Below, one piece after another: positions 35,876-46,222 of a stretch of DNA of 64,000 nt. The notes under the pieces were generated by a model, which searched no databases, had not been told where the DNA came from, and was given only the letters and a program-made list of their open reading frames with translations. Source of the DNA: Paraburkholderia acidicola (GTDB taxonomy: Bacteria > Pseudomonadota > Gammaproteobacteria > Burkholderiales > Burkholderiaceae); the NCBI RefSeq assembly GCF_002362315.1, contig NZ_MTZV01000002.1, positions 496,001-560,000 of the forward strand. Reading direction: 5' to 3'. Positions within the stretch are counted from its first letter, which is position 1; each line of letters begins with the position of its first letter. The translations under genes and the position numbers were made by a program.

Positions 35876-36904
35876 CTACGCCATGACGCTACGCACCAGC
35901 GCCTGCGCCTGCTGATACTGCTGCTCCGTCGCGAGCCTGCTCCACTTGAGCGCCTTGCCGCGCGGACGCATACGCTTCAGGCGCCGCTGCGACGCCTTCG
36001 ACGGCGTGAAGCGCAGCGCATCGAGTACTTTCTCCGCCTCTGCAGGCTGATTGCAGATCAGCACCATGTCACAACCGGCTTCGAGTGCGGCGGTCGCGGC
36101 TTCGGTCAGCGAGCCGCCCTGGCGGGCCGCTTCCATTGACAGATCGTCGCTAAAAATCGCGCCGGGAAAACGCAGCTTGCCGCGCAGGATCTCCTGCAAC
36201 CACACGCGCGAAAAACCAGCTGGCTTCGAGTCGACCTTCGAGTAGATCACGTGCGCCGGAAGCACCGATGTAAGCGCGAGGCCGAGCCAGTCGTACGGCG
36301 CAACGTCGTCGCGCAGGATCGCTTCGAGCGGCCGGTCGTCGACCGGCATTGCGACATGCGAATCGGCATGTGCGAAGCCGTGTCCCGGGAAGTGCTTGCC
36401 GCAATTCGCCATGCCGGCCAGCGCGAGTCCGTGATTCAGGCTCTTCGCCAGCATCGCAACGACACGCGGATCGCGATGGAACGCGCGATCGCCGATCACC
36501 TGCGATTGTCCGTAGTTCAGATCGAGCACCGGTGTGAAGCTCATATCGATGTCGCACGCGCGCAGCTCCGCTGCGAGCACATAGCCGACCGCAGTCGCGA
36601 CTTTCGTCGCGTGCAGCACGTCCTCATCCCACAGCTTGCCGAGCACACCCATCGCAGGCAGCACGGTAAATCCGTCGGTGCGAAAACGCTGCACGCGGCC
36701 GCCTTCGTGATCGACGGCAATCAGCAGGTCTTCGCGCACTTCGCGGATTGCATGCGTCAGCGCGCCGAGTTGCGCGCGGTTCTCGTAGTGACGGGCAAAC
36801 AGGATCACGCCACCGGTCATCGGGTGCGCGAGGCGGCGTTTGTCGTCGTCGGTCAGCGTCTTGCCGACCACGTCGAGCATCACCGGTCCAGGTGTGGTTT
36901 TCAT
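35876..36904 (-). CDS. nagZ: Beta-N-acetylglucosaminidase (muropeptide recycling)
   Basis: This 342-residue cytoplasmic GH3 enzyme cleaves GlcNAc from 1,6-anhydroMurNAc-peptides. Visible motifs are the substrate-binding IAVDHEGGRVQRF (about residue 60), the catalytic-loop KHFPGHGFAHADSH containing the acid/base His-Asp pair (about 165-180) and the nucleophile region IFSDDLSM (Asp at about 240). The ATG at 36904 is chosen over a TTG four codons upstream. It is last in the pdxJ-acpS-nagZ end of the minus-strand run, the same order as in other Betaproteobacteria. Its products control AmpR-type regulators such as the one at 25715. Confidence 0.93.
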   Translation of the reverse strand: MKTTPGPVMLDVVGKTLTDDDKRRLAHPMTGGVILFARHYENRAQLGALTHAIREVREDLLIAVDHEGGRVQRFRTDGFTVLPAMGVLGKLWDEDVLHATKVATAVGYVLAAELRACDIDMSFTPVLDLNYGQSQVIGDRAFHRDPRVVAMLAKSLNHGLALAGMANCGKHFPGHGFAHADSHVAMPVDDRPLEAILRDDVAPYDWLGLALTSVLPAHVIYSKVDSKPAGFSRVWLQEILRGKLRFPGAIFSDDLSMEAARQGGSLTEAATAALEAGCDMVLICNQPAEAEKVLDALRFTPSKASQRRLKRMRPRGKALKWSRLATEQQYQQAQALVRSVMA

Positions 36905-36976
36905 CAGATAGGGCAACAGGAAAGCCAGAAAGAGAAAAGCGCGGCGGGCTTCGCCACGCTGGGTGAAGTCATGTGT

Positions 36977-37417
36977 TCAATCGACAAGGGGGCCGCTGGA
37001 TGCAGCCGGCCCGGCATTTTCCGCCGCGGTCTCGGCGATCACGAACGACACCGCGTAATCGTGCTCGTCACTAATCGTCACGCGCGCCGTAATGCCGCGC
37101 GTGGCCAGCCATTCAGCGAGTTCACCAGAGGCCACGACGATGGGCTTGCCGCTCGGTTCGTTCAGCGTCTGCAGCGCGCGCCATGTCATCGGCCAGCGCA
37201 TGCCGAGTCCGATCGCTTTCGAGAACGCTTCCTTCGCCGAAAAACGCGTGGCGAGAAACGCGAGACCGCGTACGGCGGAACGTGCCGTGCGCGCGTGATA
37301 GATGCGCAGTTCGTCAGGCCCGAGCACCTTCTCGGCGAACCGTCCGTGCGTGCGCGTCATCACCGCCGCTACGCGGCTCACCTGAACGATGTCGGTACCG
37401 ATGCCGTAGATCGCCAT
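36977..37417 (-). CDS. acpS: Holo-[acyl-carrier-protein] synthase
   Basis: This 146-residue trimeric phosphopantetheinyl transferase activates ACP at Ser37 (acpP is at 50730). It has the N-terminal [14 protein letters not shown] with Mg-binding Asp8 and the second signature [17 protein letters not shown] with Glu in AKEA. The C-terminal tail of about 20 residues is Ala/Ser-rich. The start lies 22 nt after pdxJ, so they are cotranscribed. Confidence 0.94.
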   Translation of the reverse strand: MAIYGIGTDIVQVSRVAAVMTRTHGRFAEKVLGPDELRIYHARTARSAVRGLAFLATRFSAKEAFSKAIGLGMRWPMTWRALQTLNEPSGKPIVVASGELAEWLATRGITARVTISDEHDYAVSFVIAETAAENAGPAASSGPLVD

Positions 37418-37439
37418 AGGCCGGGCGTCCGCGTGAACG

Positions 37440-38204
37440 CTACGCGCGTGCGGCGAGACGCGCGGCGACCATGATCGCCTTCATCTCGCGCACGGCGTTG
37501 TCCCAGCCCGCGAAAATCGCATGCGCGACAATCGCGTGGCCGATGTTCAACTCGACGATGCCTTCGATCGCCGCGATCGGTTGCACGTTGGTGTAATGCA
37601 GCCCATGCCCGGCATTGACCTTCAATCCCAGCGACACACCAAGCTCGACGCCGCGCACTACGCGCTCGTACTCGCGCTGCTGCTCGCCTGCGTCGTGCGC
37701 TTCCGCGTATCGGCCCGTGTGGAGTTCGACGACCGGCGCACCGGCTTCGTGCGATGCACGGATCTGCGCTTCATCGGGATCGATGAACAGCGACACACGC
37801 GAGCCCGCTTCGGCCAGTTGCTTGCAGGCCGCCCGCACCGACTCGAACTGGCCCGCGACATCGAGGCCGCCTTCGGTCGTCAGTTCCGCGCGCTTTTCAG
37901 GGACGAGGCACACGTCGTGCGGCTTCACACCACAAGCGATGTCGAGCATCTCCTGGGTGATCGCGCATTCGAGATTCATGCGCGTCTTCAATAACGGACG
38001 CAGTGCATGGACATCCGCGTCGACGATATGCCGGCGGTCCTCGCGCAGATGCAGCGTGATCGCATCGGCGCCGGCCTCTTCGGCCATCAGTGCCGCGCGG
38101 ATTGGATCGGGGTACGAGGTGCCGCGCGCATTGCGCAGCGTAGCGACGTGATCGATGTTCACACCGAGGTCAATGGCGTTCGGCGAAGTAAGAAAGAAGC
38201 TCAT
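37440..38204 (-). CDS. pdxJ: Pyridoxine 5'-phosphate synthase
   Basis: This 254-residue TIM-barrel enzyme condenses 1-deoxyxylulose-5-phosphate with 3-amino-2-oxopropyl phosphate in vitamin B6 synthesis. Signatures are [36 protein letters not shown] and [12 protein letters not shown]. The ATG overlaps the recO stop by 4 nt (ATGA at 38201-38204), fixing this start and indicating coupling; the longer frame inside recO is rejected. The recO-pdxJ-acpS order is the same as in E. coli. Confidence 0.95.
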   Translation of the reverse strand: MSFFLTSPNAIDLGVNIDHVATLRNARGTSYPDPIRAALMAEEAGADAITLHLREDRRHIVDADVHALRPLLKTRMNLECAITQEMLDIACGVKPHDVCLVPEKRAELTTEGGLDVAGQFESVRAACKQLAEAGSRVSLFIDPDEAQIRASHEAGAPVVELHTGRYAEAHDAGEQQREYERVVRGVELGVSLGLKVNAGHGLHYTNVQPIAAIEGIVELNIGHAIVAHAIFAGWDNAVREMKAIMVAARLAARA

Positions 38205-39124
38205 AAGTTCTGCAGGTCGATCAGGATCTGGCGCGTCGCAAGCGGCGTGCCGCCAAGGTAGATATTCAACAGAAAGCGCATCAGCGTTTTGCTTTGCGCG
38301 ACGGTTTGTGGCCGCTGGTAGTCGTCGCGTTCCATGTCGAGCAAGGTCTGGCCCGCTATCACCGGCCACTGTGTGGGGAGGTCGTCGGTGGCTTCGCGTA
38401 CGCCGCGTTCGGGGTCGAACACGTAGCGGCCGTCGGCCTCGACGGCGCGCCGTGCGACGGTGCGATCGAGTGCGAGTGCGTAGCCGGTTTCGCGCAACAG
38501 CACACGTTCGAACGAACGCAGCACCTGGACCGGCGGTTCGTCGTGCGCAAGACGCGTCATCGTCACGACATAGTGCTGGAACAGCTGCGGATGCGGATCT
38601 TCACGCGCACAGAACTTGACCAGCAGTTCGTTGACGTAGAAGCCGCACAGCAGCGCATCGCCGGCCAGCGGCAACATGCCGCCGACCCATTCGGCGCCGG
38701 TCAGCGTGCGGACTTCGCCCTTGCCGGACCACGATAACGCAAGCGGCTGGAATGTCTGCAACACGCCGCGCAGAGCCGAATGCGGCCGCTTTGCGCCTTT
38801 TGCGACGAGCGCAAGACGCCCGTGATCGCGCGACAGCACATCGATGATGAGGCTCGTCTCGCGATAGGGATAGCTGTGCAACACGAACGCCGGTTGCTCG
38901 GCGATCCGGTATTCGGATGCGGTGGCGCGAGGGGAACGACGAACTGGGGTCTTGCGCGTGTCGCCGCTAGAGGTATCAGTCGCTGCGGCGGCATTTGCAG
39001 TACCACGCGCGCCCGCGGTCTTTTTCGTCTTGCGCGGCGCGCGTGCGGGTTCCGGCGCGGCCGGTTCAGTGGTATCCGGGTCCGCGTCGGATGGCAGTGT
39101 CATCCATGCGTCATTCGTACCCAT
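38201..39124 (-). CDS. recO: DNA repair protein RecO with N-terminal extension
   Basis: This 307-residue recombination mediator helps RecR and RecA load on SSB-coated DNA. The conserved OB-fold starts only at about residue 68 ([39 protein letters not shown]) and the C-terminal helical domain follows. The first about 65 residues are Ala/Pro/Thr/Lys-rich and disordered-looking. The ATG at 39124 overlaps era by 14 nt; an ATG at 39103 after the era stop is an alternative that would remove only seven residues, so the extension is real either way. Confidence 0.9.
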   Translation of the reverse strand: MGTNDAWMTLPSDADPDTTEPAAPEPARAPRKTKKTAGARGTANAAAATDTSSGDTRKTPVRRSPRATASEYRIAEQPAFVLHSYPYRETSLIIDVLSRDHGRLALVAKGAKRPHSALRGVLQTFQPLALSWSGKGEVRTLTGAEWVGGMLPLAGDALLCGFYVNELLVKFCAREDPHPQLFQHYVVTMTRLAHDEPPVQVLRSFERVLLRETGYALALDRTVARRAVEADGRYVFDPERGVREATDDLPTQWPVIAGQTLLDMERDDYQRPQTVAQSKTLMRFLLNIYLGGTPLATRQILIDLQNL

Positions 39125-40010
39125 ACGCACGAAGCCCGGCTTCGTTATCGGCCCAGCCGCTCTTCACCTTGATGAAGGTCTCGAGGTACACAGGGCCGTC
39201 GAACAGCTTTTCCATGTCGACGCGGGCGTCGGTGCTGATCTGTTTGAGCTTCGCGCCCTTCTGGCCGATGATCATCGCCTTGTGACCGTCGCGCTCGACC
39301 ATGATCGTCGCGAAGATGCGACGCAGCCGGCCTTCGGTTTCGAACTTCTCGATCACCACGGTGCTCGTGTACGGCAGTTCATCGCCGGTCCAGCGGAACA
39401 CCTTTTCGCGCAGGATTTCCGCGGCCAGGAAGCGTTCGCTACGATCGGTCAGTTCGTCTTCGCCGTAGATCGGATCGCCTTCCGGCAGGTACGGCCGGAC
39501 GGTCGTCATCAGGCGCTTGATGTCGTCGAGGTTCTTCGCCGACAACGGCACGATCTCCTTGAACTCGCGCAACGCGCTCACCTGCTGCATGAACGGGAAC
39601 AGCGTGGCCTTGTCCGTCACGCGGTCGAGCTTGTTCGCGACGAGCAGCGTCGGCGCCGAAGCGGGAATCAGGTCGAGTACTTTCTGGTCGTCGGGTCCAA
39701 AGCGGCCCGCTTCGATCACGAACAGCACCGCGTCGACCGACGTGAGCGTCGAAGTCACCGCGCGATTGAGCGACCGGTTCAACGCACCGCTGTGCTGCGT
39801 CTGAAAGCCGGGCGTATCGACGAAGATGTACTGCGCGTCGTCGAGCGTGTGGATGCCGGTGATGCGGTGACGCGTCGTCTGCGCCTTGCGCGACGTAATG
39901 CTGACTTTCTGGCCAACGAGCGCGTTCATCAGCGTCGACTTGCCGACATTCGGACGGCCGACGATCGCGACCATGCCGCAACGAAAACCAGAGGGAGTGG
40001 GAGCGTTCAT
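39111..40010 (-). CDS. era: GTPase Era
   Basis: This 299-residue GTPase checks 16S rRNA 3'-end and 30S assembly. The G1 motif GRPNVGKS is at residues 18-25, G3 is DTPGF, G4 is NKLD and G5 is SAK. The C-terminal KH domain contains [14 protein letters not shown] near residue 245. It sits between rnc and recO, an order conserved across Proteobacteria, 69 nt after rnc. Confidence 0.97.
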   Translation of the reverse strand: MNAPTPSGFRCGMVAIVGRPNVGKSTLMNALVGQKVSITSRKAQTTRHRITGIHTLDDAQYIFVDTPGFQTQHSGALNRSLNRAVTSTLTSVDAVLFVIEAGRFGPDDQKVLDLIPASAPTLLVANKLDRVTDKATLFPFMQQVSALREFKEIVPLSAKNLDDIKRLMTTVRPYLPEGDPIYGEDELTDRSERFLAAEILREKVFRWTGDELPYTSTVVIEKFETEGRLRRIFATIMVERDGHKAMIIGQKGAKLKQISTDARVDMEKLFDGPVYLETFIKVKSGWADNEAGLRAYGYE

Positions 40011-40079
40011 ATTCGGGTTACCGCAAGTTCAGTGGGAGGCGGCGTGCGACGCACGCCGCGTCATCGGGCATCGATCGGA

Positions 40080-41342
40080 TCAATGGCCGGCATCGGCGAC
40101 GCGCGGCAGCGGCACGTCGGCGGGACCGGGTTCGACTGCGGCTGCAGTTTCAGCGGCGGCGGACTCCGTCGTCGCGTCCTGGGCCGGGTCGCGGCCATTG
40201 CGATGCGCTACCGGCTTGTCGACGCCGCGGAGTGCTGCGTCGGCTTTCTCGGTAGTTTTATCAGTGGCTTTTTCCGGCGATTTTTCGATCGCACGGATGG
40301 GTGCTGCGTTGTCTGTCTTGTCGGCCTTGTCCGCACGCTCCGCCTTTTCGCGGTCCGGGCGTTCGGCTTTGTCCTTATCCGCCGACGAGCCCGCCGTCTG
40401 GCTATATTCAACGTGTGCCGCGCGGATCACGGCCAGCGGTGCTGGAGCCGGGGCCGGGGCCGACGCTGCTGGTGCGGAAGCGGGCCGCTCGGCGGCAGTT
40501 TCAGCCACCACCGGCTTCGGCTCGCTGCGTGCCGCCCGCTCGCTCTTGCGATCGGGCGCGCGCAGATCGAGTGCCGTCTGCACGCCGGTCACGCCCGGAA
40601 CGATCTCTGGTTCGGCATGTTTCGCCGTTCGCGCACCCTTCGAGCGCCGCGGCTTCGCGACGACCGCCGGCGCGGCAGCCATCACCTCGTCGAGCGCTTT
40701 CTTCGCGGCGGCCTGCTCGGCAGCCCGGCGGCTCGCGCCCGATCCGGACACCTTCACATCCAGCTTGGGCACCGTACACTCGACCTCGAACTGCTGATTG
40801 TGCGCCGCACCATGTGTCGCAACCACGGTATACGTGGGCAACGGCAGCTTGTGACCCTGCAGATACTCCTGCAGCAGCGTCTTCGAGTCCTTGCCCAGCG
40901 TGCGGGGATCGATGTGATCGAGGATCGGCACATACAGGCGCTTGATCACCGTCTGCGCGGCCTCGAAGCCGCCATCGAGGAAGATTGCACCAAGAATCGC
41001 TTCGAGCGTGTCAGCGAGGATTGACGGGCGGCGGAAGCCGCCGCTACGCAATTCGCCCTCGCCGAGGCGCAATTCGTCGGAAATATTGAGGGCCTGAGCT
41101 ATTTCGTACAGCGACTGCTGTTTGACCAGGTTGGCGCGGACACGTGACAGATCGCCTTCGTCCAGTTTGCTGAAACGCTGGAACAAAAGTGCAGCTACCG
41201 CGCAATTCAGAACGGAATCGCCGAGAAATTCGAGCCGTTCGTTATGCGTGGCACTGTGACTGCGGTGTGTCAAAGCCTGGCGCAACAATTCCGCATTGCG
41301 AAATTCGTAGCGCAAACGGCTTTCCAACTGAGATGAGGGCAT
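40080..41342 (-). CDS. rnc: Ribonuclease III with long disordered C-terminal extension
   Basis: This 420-residue dsRNA endonuclease processes rRNA precursors and structured mRNAs. The catalytic signature [11 protein letters not shown] is at residues 35-45 with Glu114 in [12 protein letters not shown], and a dsRNA-binding domain covers about 153-220. The tail of about 200 residues is absent from E. coli (226 residues). It is Ala/Pro/Glu/Lys-rich with a charged block of [18 protein letters not shown] type (about residues 323-341). Base composition is like the neighbours, so this is a genuine extension, not a frameshift. It lies between lepB and era. Confidence 0.95.
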   Translation of the reverse strand: MPSSQLESRLRYEFRNAELLRQALTHRSHSATHNERLEFLGDSVLNCAVAALLFQRFSKLDEGDLSRVRANLVKQQSLYEIAQALNISDELRLGEGELRSGGFRRPSILADTLEAILGAIFLDGGFEAAQTVIKRLYVPILDHIDPRTLGKDSKTLLQEYLQGHKLPLPTYTVVATHGAAHNQQFEVECTVPKLDVKVSGSGASRRAAEQAAAKKALDEVMAAAPAVVAKPRRSKGARTAKHAEPEIVPGVTGVQTALDLRAPDRKSERAARSEPKPVVAETAAERPASAPAASAPAPAPAPLAVIRAAHVEYSQTAGSSADKDKAERPDREKAERADKADKTDNAAPIRAIEKSPEKATDKTTEKADAALRGVDKPVAHRNGRDPAQDATTESAAAETAAAVEPGPADVPLPRVADAGH

Positions 41343-41395
41343 GTGCAGAGTATAACGCGGGCGCCTCGCCCGGCGGGAACGCGGGACGACCGACG

Positions 41396-41417
41396 AAAAA
41401 CCGTCGCGTAGCGACGT
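41396..41417 (-). terminator. Terminator after lepB
   Basis: On the minus strand CGTCGC-TAC-GCGACG is followed by G and TTTTT. It lies between the lepB stop (41518) and rnc (41342) and would lower read-through into rnc-era-recO. Confidence 0.6.
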
Positions 41418-41517
41418 TACCGCACGTTCTTAAAGTAGCGTGAGAACACGCCGCAGGTCATGCGACGTGTTTACGTGAGCTCAAGCGAGGCAGAATGCGC
41501 GCGCAGTTGTCGCGCGA

Positions 41518-42411
41518 TCAGTGGAAGAAGCCGATGCGTTTCAGGTTGCTGAAATTCATCCAGATGAAGAACGCACGACCCACGATGTTCTGGTCGGGTG
41601 CGAAGCCCCAGTAGCGGCTGTCCGCACTGTTATCGCGGTTGTCGCCCATCATGAAGTAGTTACCGGGCGGCACCTTGCAGATGACGCCGCGCGAGTTGTA
41701 CTGACAGTTGTCGCGATACGGATAATCTTCGGCGCCGACGATGAACGGCGGTACTGCAGGATTGTTCAGAATCGCGTTCTTGCGACCGTCGATGTCTTCT
41801 TCGAACTGCTTCGCATAACCGATGCGCTCTTCGTCGAAGTAATCGGGCAGCGCCGTTTCGGGCACGGGCTTGCCGTTGATCGTCAGTTGCTTGTCCTGAT
41901 ACGCAACGACGTCGCCGGGCAGGCCGATCACGCGCTTGATGTAGTCGACCGATTCGTCTTTCGGATAGCGGAACACGACGACATCACCGCGTTGCAACGG
42001 GTTGCCCTGCGTGATCTTCGTATTGACGATCGGCAGACGGATGCCGTAATCGAACTTGTTGACGAGGATGAAATCGCCAACCAGCAAGGTCGGCACCATC
42101 GATCCCGACGGGATCTTGAAAGGTTCGACCACAAACGAGCGTACGACAAACACCACCAGAATGACCGGGAAAAAGCTCGCCGAATACTCAAGCCACCACG
42201 GCTGCCGAAGCTTCTCGTCACGCAGGCGCGCGCGCGTCTGCGGCGCATTCTCGTCGGCGAAGCGCTCGCCCACGCGCGTCTGCTGGCGGTCGAACTCGGC
42301 GACTGCTGCGTCCGCCGCGCGCCGCCGTTGCGGCACGAAAATCAGTTTGTCTGCGACCCATGCAATTCCCGTCAAGACGACGAGCACAAAAAGAATCAGC
42401 GCAAAATTCAT
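41518..42411 (-). CDS. lepB: Signal peptidase I
   Basis: This 297-residue inner-membrane endopeptidase removes signal peptides of secreted proteins. It has two N-terminal transmembrane segments (about 4-24 and 79-92), then the periplasmic catalytic part with Ser104 in PSGSMVPTL and Lys159 in DYIKRVIGLPGD. The C-terminal box GDNRDNSADSRYWGF is intact. It is 38 nt after lepA, as in E. coli lepA-lepB. Confidence 0.96.
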   Translation of the reverse strand: MNFALILFVLVVLTGIAWVADKLIFVPQRRRAADAAVAEFDRQQTRVGERFADENAPQTRARLRDEKLRQPWWLEYSASFFPVILVVFVVRSFVVEPFKIPSGSMVPTLLVGDFILVNKFDYGIRLPIVNTKITQGNPLQRGDVVVFRYPKDESVDYIKRVIGLPGDVVAYQDKQLTINGKPVPETALPDYFDEERIGYAKQFEEDIDGRKNAILNNPAVPPFIVGAEDYPYRDNCQYNSRGVICKVPPGNYFMMGDNRDNSADSRYWGFAPDQNIVGRAFFIWMNFSNLKRIGFFH

Positions 42412-42449
42412 ACGGGGTTCCAGTTATCGGATTTGTTTTTGTCGGGCGG

Positions 42450-44243
42450 TTACTTGTCTTCGACGCGCAGGATAGCAAGGAAAGCTTCCTGCGGGATTTC
42501 AACGGAGCCGACCTGCTTCATCCGCTTCTTGCCTTCTTTCTGCTTTTCGAGAAGCTTCTTCTTACGCGAGATGTCGCCACCGTAGCACTTCGCCAGCACG
42601 TTCTTGCGCAGCGCCTTGATGTTCTCGCGTGAAATGATGTGCGCGCCGATTGCGGCCTGGATCGCGACGTCGTACATCTGGCGCGGGATGATTTCGCGCA
42701 TCTTCGCAGCCACTTCGCGGCCGCGATACTGCGACTGTGAGCGGTGCACGATCACCGACAGCGCATCGACCTTATCGCCGTTAATCAGCATGTCGACCTT
42801 CACGACATCCGACGCGCGATTTTCCTTGAACTCGTAGTCCATCGACGCATAGCCGCGCGACACCGACTTCAACCGGTCGAAGAAGTCGAGCACGATTTCC
42901 GCCATCGGGATCTCGTACGTGAGCTGGACCTGACGGCCGTGATACTGCATGTTGATCTGGCTGCCGCGCTTTTGCGTGCACAGCGTGATCACCGAGCCGA
43001 CATATTCCTGCGGCATGTACAGGTTCACGGTGACGATCGGCTCGCGGATCTCTTCGATTCTCGACGGGTCGGGCATTTTCGCGGGGTTCTCGACGCTGAT
43101 CGTCGAACCGTCCTGCAGCAAGACCTCATAGACGACCGTCGGCGCGGTCGTGATCAGGTCCATGTCGAACTCGCGCTCGAGCCGTTCCTGCACGATCTCC
43201 ATGTGCAGCAAGCCAAGGAAGCCGCAGCGGAAACCGAAACCGAGCGCCTGCGATACTTCAGGCTCGTATTGCAGCGAGGCGTCGTTGAGCTTCAGCTTTT
43301 CCAGCGATTCGCGCAGCGCGTCGTACTGGTTTGCCTCGATCGGATACAGCCCGGCGAACACCTGTGGCTTGACTTCCTTGAAGCCGGGCAAAGGCTCTGC
43401 TGCGGGTTTTGCGACGTGCGTGATGGTGTCGCCGACCTTCGTAACCGCCAGTTCCTTGATGCCCGCAATGATGAATCCCACCTGACCGGCGGACAGCGCA
43501 TCGAGATTCTTCGACTTCGGTGTGAACACGCCGGTGTGCTCGACCGGATACTGCGCGCCGGCCGCCATCATCTTGATGCGGTCCTTCGGACGCACCGTAC
43601 CGTTGACAATGCGCACCAGCATCACGACGCCGACGTAGTTGTCGAACCAGGAGTCGATGATCAACGCCTGCAGCGGCGCGTTCGGATCACCCTTCGGAGG
43701 AGGTACCTTGATGATCAGCGCCTCGAGCACATCCTCGACGCCTAAGCCGGTTTTCGCGCTGCAATGCGTGGCATCTGTAGCGTCGATGCCGATCACGTCT
43801 TCGATTTCGGAAATCGCGTTTTCGGGATCTGCCGCCGGCAAATCGATCTTGTTCAGCACCGGCACGACTTCGACGCCCAACTCGATTGCCGTGTAGCAGT
43901 TCGCGACGGTTTGCGCTTCGACACCCTGGCTCGCATCGACGACCAGCAGCGCGCCTTCGCAGGCGGACAGAGAACGGCTCACTTCGTACGAGAAGTCGAC
44001 GTGCCCCGGCGTGTCGATCAGATTCAGGTTGTAGGTCTCGCCATTGCGTGCGCGATACGACAATGCGGCCGTCTGCGCCTTGATGGTGATGCCCCGTTCG
44101 CGTTCGAGATCCATCGAATCGAGCACCTGGGATTCCATTTCGCGGTCGGACAGACCGCCGCACAACTGGATGATGCGATCGGCGAGCGTCGACTTGCCAT
44201 GGTCGATGTGCGCAATGATCGAGAAATTACGAATATGATCCAT
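42450..44243 (-). CDS. lepA: Elongation factor 4 (LepA)
   Basis: This 597-residue translational GTPase back-translocates ribosomes and aids 30S assembly. The N-terminal G domain has [13 protein letters not shown] (residues 11-23), DTPGHVDF and NKIDLP. EF-G-like domains II, III and V follow, and the C-terminal LepA-specific domain carries basic residues ([20 protein letters not shown]). It is the first gene after the terminator that ends the rpoE-mucABD-glutaredoxin operon and is cotranscribed with lepB. Confidence 0.97.
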   Translation of the reverse strand: MDHIRNFSIIAHIDHGKSTLADRIIQLCGGLSDREMESQVLDSMDLERERGITIKAQTAALSYRARNGETYNLNLIDTPGHVDFSYEVSRSLSACEGALLVVDASQGVEAQTVANCYTAIELGVEVVPVLNKIDLPAADPENAISEIEDVIGIDATDATHCSAKTGLGVEDVLEALIIKVPPPKGDPNAPLQALIIDSWFDNYVGVVMLVRIVNGTVRPKDRIKMMAAGAQYPVEHTGVFTPKSKNLDALSAGQVGFIIAGIKELAVTKVGDTITHVAKPAAEPLPGFKEVKPQVFAGLYPIEANQYDALRESLEKLKLNDASLQYEPEVSQALGFGFRCGFLGLLHMEIVQERLEREFDMDLITTAPTVVYEVLLQDGSTISVENPAKMPDPSRIEEIREPIVTVNLYMPQEYVGSVITLCTQKRGSQINMQYHGRQVQLTYEIPMAEIVLDFFDRLKSVSRGYASMDYEFKENRASDVVKVDMLINGDKVDALSVIVHRSQSQYRGREVAAKMREIIPRQMYDVAIQAAIGAHIISRENIKALRKNVLAKCYGGDISRKKKLLEKQKEGKKRMKQVGSVEIPQEAFLAILRVEDK

Positions 44244-44259
44244 TCAGTACCGATCAAGC

Positions 44260-44296
44260 AAAAAAGGCGCGCCCGGACGGTTTCGGAGCACGCCTT
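44260..44296 (-). terminator. Terminator of the rpoE-mucABD-glutaredoxin operon
   Basis: On the minus strand, arms AAGGCGTGC / GCGCGCCTT (one G-U) are followed by TTTTTT. It lies 57 nt after the glutaredoxin-like stop and 17 bp before lepA. Confidence 0.75.
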
Positions 44297-44352
44297 GTAA
44301 GTAGGTGAAAAACCGATCTATTTTAGCCGAAAAGGGGGTCGCCCGGCAGGAT

Positions 44353-44622
44353 TTAGGCTGGCCGGCCCGAGCCGGTGCCTCTCGCAGCCAGTGCCGCGCG
44401 CACGCGCGCTTCGTCTAGATGGTAATGACATAGCTCGACGCCATCGCAGACCAGCACCGGCACCCATTCGTTGAAACGCGCTTCGAGCACCGGATCGGCG
44501 TCGATATCGATCACCTCGACCTGCGCGCCGAACTCCGCGAGCAAGGGTTCGAGTGCGGTCAACATGTCATCGCAGAGATGGCACCACGCGCGCCCATAGA
44601 GCGTGAGCGGTGCCGTTGCCAT
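44353..44622 (-). CDS. Glutaredoxin-like (DUF836) protein
   Basis: This 89-residue small thioredoxin-fold protein has the redox motif WCHLCDD (CxxC at about 14-17) and the cis-Pro strand WVPVLVCDG. It belongs to the glutaredoxin-like DUF836 family found beside mucD/lepA in many Betaproteobacteria. Its ATG shares the last base of the mucD stop (TAATG), so it is translationally coupled to the protease gene and is the last gene of the sigma-E operon. The partner and substrate are unknown. Confidence 0.85.
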   Translation of the reverse strand: MATAPLTLYGRAWCHLCDDMLTALEPLLAEFGAQVEVIDIDADPVLEARFNEWVPVLVCDGVELCHYHLDEARVRAALAARGTGSGRPA

Positions 44623-46202
44623 TATTTCTGCCCAGCCGCGCGCGGGCGGATCGGCACGAACTGCGTGTTGTCGCCTCGCCTGACCAGCAACGCGACCATC
44701 TTCTGCGGATCGAGATGCGACGTTACTTCGTCGAACTGTTTGGCACCGGTGATATCCGTATCGCCGACCCGCAGGATGATATCGCCGCGTTGCAGCCCGA
44801 CCCGCACCGCAGGCCCATCGACGGCATCGACCTGTACGCCGCTGCTCAGCTTCAGCGTTTTCAACTGGTCGGCAGACAGATCACTCACCGCGATGCCGAG
44901 TGCATTCGATGCACGTGGCTTCGCCGGCGTCGGCTTCTTCTGGTCAGCCTTCGCGACCTTCTCGGTCTGCATTTCGGCGATCGTGATCGGCAGGTCGCGT
45001 GTCTGGCCTTTACGCCACACGGTGATCGTTGCCTTCGAGCCCGGCTTCGTATCGCCGACCATGCGCGGTAGGTCGGTGGCGGTATCGACCGAATGGCCGT
45101 TGAACTTCAGGATGATGTCACCCGGCTGCACGCCGGCCTTGTCGGCCGGTCCACCCGGTTCGACGCTGCTCACCAGTGCGCCTTGAGCTTTCGGCAGACC
45201 GAGCGAATCGGCGACATCTTTGGTCACTTCGCCGATCGCAACTGCAATGCGCCCGCGTGTGACCTTGCCGGTCGTCTTCAGCTGGTCGGCGACCCGCATG
45301 GCTTCGTCGATCGGAATCGCAAACGAGATCCCCATGAAACCGCCGGTCCGGCTGTAGATCTGCGAGTTGATGCCGATTACTTCGCCCTGCATGTTGATCA
45401 GCGGACCTCCCGAGTTACCCGGGTTGACCGCCACGTCGGTCTGGATGAACGGCAGGTAGTCGCCGGTGTCGCGCCCCTTCGCGCTCACAATGCCGGCTGT
45501 CACCGTGTTCTCGAGCCCGAACGGCGAACCGATCGCGACCACCCATTCGCCCACACGCACCTTGTTCGAATCGCCGATCGTCACCGTCGGGAGATTCGCG
45601 GCGCTGATCTTGACGACGGCGACATCGGTACGATCGTCGACGCCAATCAGTTTCGCCTTGAACTCGCGCTTGTCGGTGAGCGTAACGTAAATCGTGTCGG
45701 CATCGTCGACCACGTGGGCGTTCGTCATCACGTAGCCATCCTGTGACAGGATGAAGCCCGAACCGACGCCGCTGCTTTGTTCGCTGTCGCTGCCGCTGTC
45801 GGGCGCGTCCTGGCTGCCGCCACTGCCACCGCCGCTGTCGCCGCTTCCTCCGCCACTGCCGCCGCCGTTACCACCGCCGTTGCCGCCATTGCCGCCGTTA
45901 TTACCACCGCCGCGCGGCGTACCTTGCGGTCCCTGCGGCAGGGGAATGCCAAAGAAACGGCGGAAGAACTCGGACATATCACCGTCGTCGAGCCCCGGCG
46001 GCAGGCCGCGCATCGTACTGGAGCTTGAGACTTTGGTCGTCGTGCGGATGTTGACGACGGCGGGACCGACCTTGTCGACGAGATCGGTAAAGTCGGGAAG
46101 ACTGGCCGCGGGCGCTGCTGCAGACGCCGTGTGCGGCACGAACGGCAGGCAAACAGCTACCGCTGCGGCCGCGAGGAATTTGCGCACCGGGAAAGTCGTC
46201 AT
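44622..46202 (-). CDS. mucD: DegP/MucD-family periplasmic serine protease
   Basis: This 526-residue HtrA protease/chaperone degrades misfolded envelope proteins. It has a signal peptide about residues 1-29, a trypsin-like domain with triad His163, Asp193 and Ser264 (GNSGGPL), and two PDZ domains (about 305-395 and 430-515). A glycine/asparagine/serine tract at residues 97-130 sits in the loop before the protease core, replacing the LA-loop region. It lies directly downstream of mucB in the sigma-E operon as in Pseudomonas algU-mucABCD. Confidence 0.94.
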   Translation of the reverse strand: MTTFPVRKFLAAAAVAVCLPFVPHTASAAAPAASLPDFTDLVDKVGPAVVNIRTTTKVSSSSTMRGLPPGLDDGDMSEFFRRFFGIPLPQGPQGTPRGGGNNGGNGGNGGGNGGGSGGGSGDSGGGSGGSQDAPDSGSDSEQSSGVGSGFILSQDGYVMTNAHVVDDADTIYVTLTDKREFKAKLIGVDDRTDVAVVKISAANLPTVTIGDSNKVRVGEWVVAIGSPFGLENTVTAGIVSAKGRDTGDYLPFIQTDVAVNPGNSGGPLINMQGEVIGINSQIYSRTGGFMGISFAIPIDEAMRVADQLKTTGKVTRGRIAVAIGEVTKDVADSLGLPKAQGALVSSVEPGGPADKAGVQPGDIILKFNGHSVDTATDLPRMVGDTKPGSKATITVWRKGQTRDLPITIAEMQTEKVAKADQKKPTPAKPRASNALGIAVSDLSADQLKTLKLSSGVQVDAVDGPAVRVGLQRGDIILRVGDTDITGAKQFDEVTSHLDPQKMVALLVRRGDNTQFVPIRPRAAGQK

Positions 46203-46222
46203 ATCGTAGCGAGCCGAAGGAT

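Noticed and set aside
38922..41024. A 700-codon open frame on the plus strand
   Set aside because: It is antisense to recO, era and rnc, which are unmistakable. No family motif appears in it.
45780..45930. A repetitive GC-rich element
   Set aside because: It is the coding DNA of the Gly/Asn/Ser loop in MucD, in frame with the protease.
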